This document shows positions 35,701-47,700 of a DNA stretch of 64,000 nt, one piece after another. The stretch's first letter is position 1; each line of letters opens with the position of its first letter. The notes beneath the pieces were generated by a model. It saw only the letters and a list, made by a program, of their open reading frames with translations. It was not told the origin of the DNA and made no database searches. Source of the DNA: Hippopus hippopus (lineage: Eukaryota > Mollusca > Bivalvia > Cardiida > Cardiidae); NCBI GenBank assembly GCA_946811185.2, contig OX328104.1, positions 14,954,914-15,018,913 of the forward strand. The letters are read 5' to 3'. The position numbers and the translations under genes are program-made.

Positions 35701-38700
35701 CCACTTGCAACCATTTGAAAATTAACCCTTATCCTGCTGAATTAATTAAATGAAACATTTCAAGAGGTTGGTAAAAACCCAAATAATGCTATTTTAAATG
35801 CATATTTTGAAGAAAAATATCTCCGTATCGGACAATCTGTGCAGTCTGATCTTGATCTACACTGTCCGCAAAAAGTCAGCAAGTCATGATTAGCAGCCTA
35901 AGGGTTAAGTATGGCTCTAGTGATGACACTGTCTTTGAAATTTCAATCACTTGTATATTTTCATCTATTCTTAGGAGAGATACATTAAAACCCAGTTCAT
36001 CAATTTTTGGTCTAAATTTTTTCAGCGCCAAATTGATAAACTCAACCCCTTTCGACAGTTGAAAATTCAATCCTCTAAAACTTCTAAAGATTTTTTTCTC
36101 ATAAGCTAAACAAGTTGGTGACAACAAGATCAGACTGCACATTCTGCAATCTCATCTTGACCTATACCATTCATAAAAGCAATTTTTGCCTATGGCCCTG
36201 AAAAGGTTTAATATTCCTGAAGTAACCCATTTCGTAACCCATAGGTAATTCTACATTTACTACAATTCAGACATTTTACACAAACCACTAACTATGACAG
36301 TGACAAAATCAGCAGATACTTTCAGGGATGAAATATCCTCTTTAAAGATAGAAATGTGGGAAAAGAAAAGCAACTGCTTTCCTGCATGTTTTAAAAAGAG
36401 GTCTTCATCAAGGGGCATGAAAAATTGCATTTTTATATTTATATGATCTACCTTGAACTATTTTCCAGACAGTATTTTCAAAACTACCATTTGAAGATGA
36501 TAAATGCAGCTAAAATAATTGGAGTTGTCATTGAAATAGCTGAAAACATTGTGGAGAAAGGGGAAAATCCTGGTTTCCAGCATGATCACCATTTACCAGT
36601 GCTTTAATAGGCTTCTTGCATAGGATCAAAAATAATACAGGATCATTTGGAAACAAGCATAGACTTGTCATTTCATCAAAAGTGATTTTATTCTAACGAG
36701 TTCAAATGGTTGGGTAGACATAAGAAATTACAACATATGCCAGGGTCAAAACTTACCCTCGCACATCATATTGAGATGGCACATCATTTGCTGTAGCATC
36801 CATCTTAGCAATAACTAAACTGGGTTCATCTTCTAACTGCAATGAACAAAATTATTTGGACTGAGTACTTCTGGTATTAAATGACAGAGCCACTGGTCTT
36901 TCTTGTTTGCTGATGTAATGAGTTTATTATGTCTTTACAAGATGACAGAATTCCAGGCTTATCTATATTGAACACATTTTCAGGCGTTGAATTAAACGTG
37001 TCTTCATTGATGGAATTCATCTTTGTATGCTTAGAAAACATTTTGTGAAAAGGAGAAAATGCAAGTTATACGCATCTTTTCTTATTGGCCACCAAGTTTT
37101 CAATAGCAGCCTTTTTCAGCATCTTAAATACATGGGATTGCTTGGTATAGGAACAAATTAAATAAGTGCTGAAGTTGCCTGTGAGCTCAACAAATCATAA
37201 CACTTTCACTGCATTAATTCCTCAAACTCTATCATTCCTCCAACAACTGTTTCTACAATCAAACTTGAAGCTGTTATCCTTTTCTATCTATAACCAAAAT
37301 AAGAGATATGACATTTCAGATCACTGTTGAAAATGTTTGTGCAAGAGGAGAAGAAGTCTTGTAAAGGCTATTTTATATTTACATGGCATGTTTTTTCGGG
37401 ATTGATAAGGCAGGCCTTATTTATAGTACTTATGTTTTTCACTTTTACACAGTATGTTCACTAGATCTGCTTCATTTTATCTAGTCTATCTCTTCAGTGG
37501 AGAATAATAACCACATGTAATTTGATGTTTAACCTTTCACAAGATGACAATTCTTTACACATGCACAAATTAAAAGCATTATTGCTGATGGTATAATAAA
37601 TGTGGCTGTAATGCAGCAATTTGTCTTTGAAAATATAAAAAAAGTTATGGGAAAATGAGAATTACTTGTAACCAGCATTTTCTCCTCTTCCTACAATGTT
37701 TTCATAAGCCTTCTTTTTTCAGACCAGACAACAAACAGACCCCAGCAGGTATAATTATTATCAAGATAAAGGGCTTGCATCTAGCGTACTGAGCGCTGAT
37801 TGGTCCATTCCGTGTGAATAACAGAGAAAATAGAACATGTTCTATTTTCTCTGTTTTACAATTTTGCCAGCAAATCCCCCATTAAAATCAAGTTTACACG
37901 ATGTGGACTAGGACTTATGCTGCAGTATTTATGAAAAAGCAGGTTGTGTAAATTGACCTTAACAAGTAATTTCTGATTCTGCCAATCATATTTACACATT
38001 TTCATATGTGTTTATACATTAAACCTTAAATCATGCTGAGCATCTGTAATTAACAAGGGTATTTTCAAAGTCATTTGTTATATACCTGGTTAACTCTTTA
38101 TCAGACACAATATTATAGACCTGTCCAACAGAAAACCAATTGCAGATGACAAATTAAAAGTGGTTAGAATGATGAAAGCGTAGAAAACTTGTGTGAAAAG
38201 GAGAAAATGCTGGTTGTGGGGTGTTAACACATGGGTTTGTTTGGTAGTTCTCAAGTTGTGATAAAAGTTGACATTCAGTTTTCTGTAAGATTTGAAGAAG
38301 TCCAACAACTCTTACCTTTTCAGCAAGTTCTTTATATTTGGGCTCTAGATTTTTACAGTGTCCACACCATGGTGCATAAAATTCTATTAAAACATCTTTC
38401 TCATCTGTAACAATTTCATCAAAATTCTTCGCTACTACAACCTGTAAAATACAGAATAAAGTTAGTCTGTCATAGATTCTATCACATAACTATCCTTATT
38501 TTCAGTGAAATACAGCTATTATACATTTTCTTATCTTCCACACCCTTGAGATAAGCAGATAGCCAAATAGTGCCGTATTTGTTCTAAGCTTTTGTATAAG
38601 TTATTATACCCCTCAGTTCTTAAAGATTGCTGACCAAGATTTCTCTATGAGATTAACTTGCAAAATTTATGATAGTGACAAGCTGCTTGTATTTATTGGA

Positions 38701-41700
38701 GTTTAACACTCTTTTAAGAGCTTAGGTCATATCAGGGAGGTCAGTGCACCTACCCATGGATAATAAGGGAAAGGGGATATTTCTAGGCTACTGAAAAAGA
38801 GAAACTGACACCTCTCTTCTGGGAATTCCAGAGCAATATTTTTGCCAGCTTTTCTTAACATATCAGTGTAGATCCAGGATAATACACTTTGTGTAAGATC
38901 TAAATGGCAAACCATTAATTTGAGAATCTCCACAGTTTGTAAGATTTAACTATTTGTTACAATTTAACTCTTTACCACACAATCCCAACTCTTAACGACC
39001 CTAAGAAATAACACTTTTGAAAACATTGTGGGAAAAGGAGAAAATGCTGGTAACCAGCATTTTCTCCTTTTACAACAATGTTTTCTACCCTTCCTAATTG
39101 GATTTTTATCATTATAACAATTTTTAATTTGTCGTCTGCAAACTCTTTCAATTTTGACAAGTTCAAAATACTGTCGTTTGGTAAAGAGTTAAAACGAGCC
39201 TTTCACTTCCATGTGTAAGAGCTGTACTTAAGAATATTGAATCAACAAGTGATTGCTAACCTTGACAGCCTCCTGGCTTGTTGGTACAGGCTCAGATTTC
39301 ATGTATGGCTCCAGTTTGTCATCTAACAAATCATTGGCAAACTGTTCTAGAGCATCCATACTGAAAACAGACAACAGGTTCATGATCTAATACTTTGCAA
39401 AATTATATGAAATACAAACCAAAGATGGACTGTTTAGATTGATTGATTGATCGAATTGGAGTATAACGCCGTTTTAACAGCTTAGGTCATATCACGGCGG
39501 TCAGTGCACCACGCATGTGTTTCCTGGCTTTCTCACACCAGTACTGACACAACATTCTTTACAAGTAAATCACTGACTACTTTCTCACATGCATCAGAGG
39601 TGGAAGGCCAAAAATCGCCGCAAAGAAAGTTTGCCTCAACTGGGAATCGAACTCAAAACCACAAGGTCACGAGTCCGATACGCTAACCACTGAGCCATCA
39701 GGGCGGGTGGACTGTTTAGAAACCAATTAGGTGATTGATTGATTGATTGATTGATTGTATGGTGTTTAACACCGTTTTCAACATTATTTCAGTTATATCG
39801 CAGCAGCCGGTGCACCTATCCAGGCTTTCCTGGAGTCTTTTACCAGTACTCCGCACAATCTTCTTTCCAAGCCACTGGCTGCTTTCCCACATAATCATCA
39901 TCGAGACAATGGTCAGCGGTGGGAGAGGAATGAATCCTGTCGCAGTGACTATCATCAATCCTCGGAAAGAAATTGGCCGAGCCAGGGGTCGTAGCCAAGG
40001 ATCGAACCCTGGACCCAGTGTTCTCAAGTTCTGCACGCTACCGACTGAGCTACTGGGGCTCGGCCAATTAGGTGAAAATGAGATTCTGCTTGTCAAGTTG
40101 CTACAAAGATGAGACAAAATAACTCAATGCTACATGATCAATATTTAAAGTTAAGGAAAACTGGAGAAAATGAATCAATCAGAAGTGGGATGATGAGAAA
40201 ATCATAATGAACAATAGGGCAAAAAGTAAAGTTACTCTTTTTTTCTCTAGAACTCTTTTATTGCAAATGTCTTTGTAGAAAACTTTACGGGAAAAGGAGA
40301 AAATGCTGGTTACCAGCATTTTCTTCTTTTCCCACAAGGTTTTCAGAAGGAGACCAAAATTCACACTCTGAAAGACAGCACAATTTATTCTGGATTAGCA
40401 CTCTTTTGAGAGGACAACCTGGATCACTTTTATTCATCGTTCCATTTAACCCTTCACAAAATAACCCAATTTTCTAGTGATCTTCCAGGAGAAAGACTTT
40501 GAAACAACTGTAAAAAATTTACTATTTCCCCTAACCCTTTACACAATAACACCATGTTCTAATCACCCTCATGGAGAAACATTTTTAAAAAAATGTAGGA
40601 AACAGAGAAAACTACTGTAAACAGTATTTTCTCCTTTTCCTACATTGTCTCCCATCCTTTTGAAAACAATATCATAACTTTAGCCCCATTTAATTTGTCC
40701 TCTGCATATGCTTTCCATTTTGGCAAACATGAAATCTGGTTAGCTGGTAAAGTTAAGCTCATAACCTTGATGCTGCTAACTTTTCCCTCACCTTCAGCAG
40801 ACTTGTGAAAACATTGTGGTAAAGAGAAGTTGCTTGTAACAAGTTTCTCCTTTTACCATGATATTAAATTCTGTATTTTTGCATTAAACCTTATTTCATA
40901 ATGATTATCCATGTTTTGTTAGGAAGTTTTCAAACAAGGGCTGTGGTAAATATATCAGGAGATACTGACCTACTAAAACTACTATGGAATCCCTACAATA
41001 CACAAATTGTCTCTCTTTCCCCACCTTTTCAAGACTTATTCATCTCTCCTGTAAACACAGGATTGTTTTGTAAAGGATTCAGCAATATCATTTTCAAAAC
41101 TAAAGATCTCTCATAAATATGCATAGATAGACAAGCATCAAAACACAAGTTTTATTAATGCGGAATGAAAACAGTACCTGAATTCTCCTTCCATAACAAA
41201 TTTCTGATCTTTCGAGTTTCTACCAGTTACAGAGAGCTTTTTCTGATCTGTTTGTTCCATACCAAATTCACTCATTTCATGACCAAAATCGGCGTAACTA
41301 CTAATGGCAAACTGAATCTCTTTATCTGCTTCCTTAAACTTCTGGGCAACTTTCATAACTCTGAAACAGAGGGTGATTATAGAGCATGAAAGAATATTTA
41401 AGAAATAATCTTCTTTTTATCGTGGTTTATCGTTCAATAAACCACAGTTGTAAGTTATGAGGCACAATAAATGATCCACGAGGGTAAAAACAAATATCCT
41501 CTATATATACACATGCACTTGTAGTTTGTGATGTTCAGTTTATTTCCAAGCTCTGGTCCATGTCCGACAGAGTTTCCGTCACATTTAAGACAGATACTTC
41601 TGGGTCCATATTCACCAACCATTCTTAAGAACATTCTTAGTCTTATTTTCAATTATTTTCTAAATTTGAAAGTAACAAAACTTTTGATTGGCTAAAGGAG

Positions 41701-44700
41701 ATGGTTTAGCCAATCAGAGGTTGTCTTACTTTCTAAATCTATAATCAGACAAAGAATGTTCTTAAGAATAACTGGTGAATAAAGACCCTGATGTTTTTCC
41801 TGTCTGTCTTGCAAAAGTTTTCTGGATGTCTGATATTATCATATACAAAATAGATAAAACATGTTTTAATGCCACAATCTATATTCAAAATTTGGTGGTT
41901 CTGGTTGTTTTAGTCTAAGGGTGCCTAAAACCTCTTGAATGATAAGACAGCTTTAACCTTTTACCAGACGACAAAATTTTAGCCTTGTCCAAATTGAAAG
42001 CATTTGCAGACAACAATTTCAATGTGGTTCAAATAGTGCAAATTTTCTTTGACAGAGTAGAAAATATTGTGGGAAAAAGGAGAAAATGCTGGTTACCAGC
42101 ATTTTCTCCTTTTCCCACAATGTTTTCAAAAGGCTTCTTTCCACGGGTCATTAAACCAGATGACAAAATTTTAGCCTTGTCCAAATTAAAAGCATTAACA
42201 GACGACAATTTCAATGTGGTTCAAATAGTGCAATTTTTCTTTAAGAGGGTAGAAAACATTGTGGGAAAAGGAGAAAATGCTGGTTACCAGCATTTTCTCC
42301 TTTACCCACAATGTTTTCAAAAGCCTTCTTTCCTAGGGTCGTTAAAAGTTGGCATTGTGCCGTAAAGGGTTAAAAACACCAGGTGGCACATTCCGCAGCC
42401 TTATCTTGGTCTACACTGTCCTCAAAGCAGCTATAGTTGTCAGAGGTAGTAAAATAAATCATCTGTGGTGTCTGCACTGTCATGTAGCAAATGCAGAAAA
42501 GTAAATTTTACATAGTACTCAGTAGGTACTTAAAAAAAACTATATTCATGCTCAACTCAGCTGAGCACAATATTTCAAACTCATACAGGTATGATTTGAT
42601 ACACCTTACAGAGCAACTTTTTAACTTTTCCTTCTTGTAATTAAGTGAAAGTCTTTATTTCTCAATGTCATACTTGCAGAAGCACTAATGAAAGCACAAA
42701 GTCTGTACAAACTCAATTTTTTAAGTATGGGTTCTACCCTGATTGACTGAATGGTGTTTTACGCCGCATTCAACATTATTTCATTCATCTCACAGCAACA
42801 GCTCAAAGATTCATGTATTTCCTAGGTTTTACCAAAACTAGGCGGGGGCTCTGAAGTGTCTTGCCCAAGGACACTCTCACGAAAAACTCAGTGGATCCAG
42901 TGCGGCTGGAACCCAGGGCCTTCAAGTTACAAGTGGTTCTACTCTAAACTCACTTCATTGACAAATACATTATAAATATACATACAAGTAAACTTAAAGT
43001 GATTATCACTACAGTTTGGTTTGCTCTTGTGAGATCCTGTCCATTCAGTCATTTGAAAGTAACAAAAATCTCACAGGGCATGAAATGGTCCACTGACCAG
43101 CAGAACTGGATAGCTTAATTTCATGCTGATCATGTCTGACATGAAAATCTAGGATACAAACCTGTTTCTCCAGTAGTTGGTTCCCTTAACATTTTTTACA
43201 TAGTCTACTTCATAGTAAACAACAACTAATGGTTTGGTCTTGATTTTGTCAGAGTTCTCAGCAGTTCTGTGTGGACAAAGACCAATCCTGAAAAACAAAT
43301 AATATTCACTAATATATTTCTCTGAATACTGTTTACAACAGGACAAAATTTTAGACTTATTCAATTTGAAAGCATTTGCAGACAACCAATTCAATGAGGC
43401 TAAACTGTTGGAATTTGTCTGTGAATGGGTAGAACATTATGTAGGAAAATGAGAAAATGCTAGTTACCACCCTTTTCTGCTGTTCCACAATATTGTCAAC
43501 AGATTTTTTCTTTTTCATGGTTGTTAAAACACAGGAATGTGTGGTAAATGGTTCAGACTGCAATATATTCAGTCTCTGTAAAAAGACCCACCAAAAAATA
43601 AGGATGTTTGGAACAAGATGGTCTATCAGACAACAGAATTTTAGAGTCGCCAACATAACAAAGCATATTCTAGATGACATATATTATATGGTGAAAATGA
43701 GGACATTTCATAATTTTTCTTGAAATGGTAGGAAAACATGGTATAGACAAAATTTTTTAGTCGTCCGAATTTAAAATATTTGCAGACAACAAATCAAACT
43801 TTGGTAGCCTTATGCCTTATGGTTAAGGATCAGAAGATTTTCAAAAATTCGGTATATGTAACACTATGTTAAACTTGTGACCCTAGGTCTAAGTAAAAAA
43901 AAAACTTTGACCCCAGAGCTATAATTTGAACAATCATGGTACAAGTCCACTAGATGAAGCCATATGCAAAATTTGGTCGCCCTATGCCTCATGGTTAGGA
44001 ACAACAAGATTTTCTACAGCTTTTACCATATAAGCCCATTATAAACTTGTGACCCCTGGGGCAGGGCAAGTTTTGTTCACAGGACTATGATTTGAATAAT
44101 TTTGAAGTCCATATTAAAAAGCTACATATTAAATTTCATAGCCCAAAGCCTTGTGGTTTGGGAGAAGCTTTCTAAAAAATTCATTATATAAGCCTATATG
44201 TAACTCATGACATTCTGGGACAGGGCCAATTTTGAGCAATTCTAACTGAGGTCCACTAGATGAAGCTACATGCCAAACTCCATAGCCTAAAGGTTCCTGA
44301 CAGCAAGATTTTTAAATACAGTCAAACTTCGGTTGCTCGAACAGCCAGGGGACTTCATGACTTGTTCGAATTATCGGCAGTTCGACCGATCCGTACTCAA
44401 GGCAGAATAAGAGAATTAGAACCGGGAAATTTTTCTTTAGCTTGTTACCAAAAATAGTATGTACATTGTTCTATAGTATAAATAGTATCAGGCAAAATAA
44501 AAGGAAACATTCTCAATTGCCATGAGCGAAGGGGTCAGTCAACTTTTCATTTTTTGCTATCATGATGAAAATGAAACGAAAGGAAACACACATGTATTAT
44601 CAAAATTAGCAACATCATTCTCTACCTAGCACAGTCGTATATATGAAATCCAATTTAGGAGCAAAACAAGACAAACAATTGATGAAACAAATTAATGTAC

Positions 44701-47700
44701 AGACTGTTGTACATGACTCTTTCCAAAATTTCTGTTTATCTGTTCTATTTATAGGTCATGGTCAACGTTTCACATACAGATTCAGATCGACATTGCGGAA
44801 AAAAAATTGTCGTTTTGAAAGCCGTATTCTACGTGGATATGGCCTGCCAATCTACGACGTTTATTTCGTTTTTGTGATTCAGCACAATGTTAGATATCCC
44901 CGTTTCCGGGTCCTTCACTACCTTGCTCAGTCATACTCGGTCGTATATCTTGTGACCTTTTTCTGCCGAACCTCGGCCTACCATTGCTTACATATTGATA
45001 AAAATGACATGTCTTACTCATCTTTATCAACAAGCGCGAGAAATAAAGAACAACCTGTTGCAAACATTTAATCACAGCAGGATTATCATTAATTGACAAT
45101 TAAAGCAATGGTGTATGTTTTACGGTGAGTGTCAAACACACACACCGTATCAAAATGATTACAGACCTATCCAATTAACAGATACAAACGTAGGTGTTAA
45201 AATCCACGGCTTAATTTTGACAAACCCTTTGTTTGACTTTCGATAGGTAAAAAGGCACACAAATGTGAACGAAGGGACCGAAAAACGTGTTCGAAAGTTC
45301 CAATTACCGGGTGTGCGAGCTTTCCGAGGTCCAACAATGGGTTTTGTATAGGGATTCTGCCAGGACCATGATCGTTGTTCCAGTTTTTTGTGGTTTTTGA
45401 AATGTCCAATGTTCGAGCGACCGAAGTTTGACTGTATTTGCCATTATGTATATATATTTCTTTATTGACATGGCAACAAGAGTTCAGCATGGAATTGATT
45501 AATCTGGACAACTTTGGAAGAGCTTGACCAAAGGAACATTTCTGTGAAGTTTGGTTGTAATCAGCCAAATATTTTGGAAGCTGTTTGAAGCATAATCGAT
45601 ATACAACACATGACGCAAGGATGCATGCCGGGAAATCACTGACCACTGTAGCTAACCTTGAGCACTTTGTACAGACTGTGTGTTTTGTGCAGTCTGATCT
45701 TGGTCTACACATGTTGCAAAGGTAACTATAATTTAGAAAGATGTGTCTAAGGTTAGAAAGAATTTCCCTGTTAAACTACTGTTTGTGAAAAATTTCTGTA
45801 ACATATTCTAACCTGTTTTGGATATTTAGGAAAGTAATAAAAGTATTTAGGTAAATAAAAAAAATTCAGAAGAGAAGAAAAGAAGGTGATACAAGCTAAT
45901 TATTTCATACTTATTCTCTTCAATCCAGCTCTTGATCTTGGAGACTTTTACATCACCGTCATATTTAACCTCCTTTGGCTCAAATTTACTGTGAAGTCTC
46001 TTTGGTGGGTAGAACACTATTTCACTGTGGGGTAAAAGGTAAATACATGCAGTTGTTTTCATTACAAGTTCTGCAAATTTTTTATTTAATAAAAAAAAAA
46101 AAAGTGAGTAAAAAAATATCTTGTGTAAAAACAAATATGGTAAATTACCTTCCTTTTGTGTAATATCAGCTTTCTCAAATTTTCGAAAATTTTTGTCATA
46201 GCATTTTAAATTCTCATCTAAAACTTTATGAAATCACAGTGTCTGATCCAGAGTGCGTGATTGCGAGAATCACCCGAGTTTTTCATCATTCACGCACATT
46301 TTCAAAAACAGTGTGCGACAATCATGCACAAAAAATAATAAAGCAATTAGTGTTTGATAAATTGTTCAACTTAACGCTCGAACGTTGATGTAAAATCACT
46401 TTAACAGCCAGCACAACCGCATCAGATCATTCCTTTGAATCAAGAGTGACTTCCCTTCCTTACCTCATGGACTTTGATTTCACAAAAAAAAAAGTCTGCA
46501 ATTTTTTTCTTCTCGATTTAAATGTATCCATTACATGTCTACAACACTTACCGTATTTCTCCTAATAAAAGCTCCCGGGAGCTATGCAATACACAGATAG
46601 GGAGCCTTCATTTTGTACCCAATTTGCAAAACATAAAGTCTGTCCAATTTTGATTTCTTTGTGTTTTAGTGATTGTTTAGAGGAAGTATTAATGAAATTA
46701 GAGGAAATATTCATCAAATTCTTTAAATATTGTCATTTTAATCATTAGGTTATCATGATTTAAGGGTTTTCTGGGAGGGGGAAGCTGCTATTAGGGAGGG
46801 CACTATTATTAGGAGAAATACAGTATGCATCAAAATAAATATGGAGTGAAATACAATATGCATCAAAATAAATATGAGTGAGGTACATGTAGTGTCTTTC
46901 CATTCAAACATACACTAAAGCTGTCAAGATGGATTAACTTCGATATTAGTTTCAATTAATACCAATTTGATGGTTTTTTGCATGTAAGCCCAAACAAATA
47001 GCAGACCATTTTGACATTCTAAGATGGACAAAAACATCGAACAACTGGTATCTTTACACATAGAGCAGGTGGTATTGAAGATGAACAATCAGTTTGGAAA
47101 AAAAAATCTGTTATTCAGCGTGCAAAGCACGGCTAGTGTGACGCAGAGATGAGCATAACTGATGAAAGCCTACAGACTAGCGTTTTAACTTTTATTTACA
47201 GTAACTGTTAGGGCTTTCAAGTTTCAAAGTAAGATTTTGTGTTAGGTATGAATAAGACTAAGGCACAGTACTACAGAATTCAAAGGGTTTAATAAATACA
47301 AAAGGGATTAGATCTGTTTCTTGTGTTTTGTAGTTAATTTTGATCCCCCATACTTTTTAGAAATCCCCCATGCTTTTCAGAGTGATGGGGGACAATCCCT
47401 TACTTTTTTCAAATCCTGGATCAGACACTGAATCATTTTTCATAAGCACAAAATCCAAAAAACTAACCACAAACAGCAAATGTTTCACTTTTAATCAGTT
47501 TAATGCTAAATAAGAAACTCTTATAACCCTTAACATGCTAAATAAGTTAAATGAAACTTTCAAGTAAAAACTCGAATATTTTTATTTCAAACTTATTTTT
47601 TGGAGAAAAAGATCTCCTTATCAGATGTGTAGATCCAAGTGTAGATCTGTGCAGTCTGATCTTGATCTGGAAAAGGTCAATGTGTCACGCTTAGCAGCCA

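Larger units (their letters stand above)
25276..39842. repeat. Tandem 14.57-kb unit, copy 3
   Basis: This 14,567-bp copy is joined on its right to single-copy sequence that continues the gene. Similarity to copies 1 and 2 stops at 39842, inside an otherwise intact SINE (39735-40063), which marks the original right boundary of the duplicated segment. Confidence 0.96.

Noticed and set aside
38316..38441. Gene identity as PDIA4 or PDIA1 instead of PDIA3
   Set aside because: The b' signature [22 protein letters not shown] and the KTDL end favour PDIA3; PDIA4 has a different a' sequence and an additional domain, PDIA1 an acidic tail with KDEL.
44643..45071. 142-codon open frame inside the pogo-like element
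   Set aside because: No family resemblance, no splice or promoter context, and it lies in a non-autonomous transposon; most likely chance.
45197..45712. 171-codon minus-strand open frame
   Set aside because: It runs across the right end of the pogo-like element into the older repeat, so it is composed of two transposon pieces.
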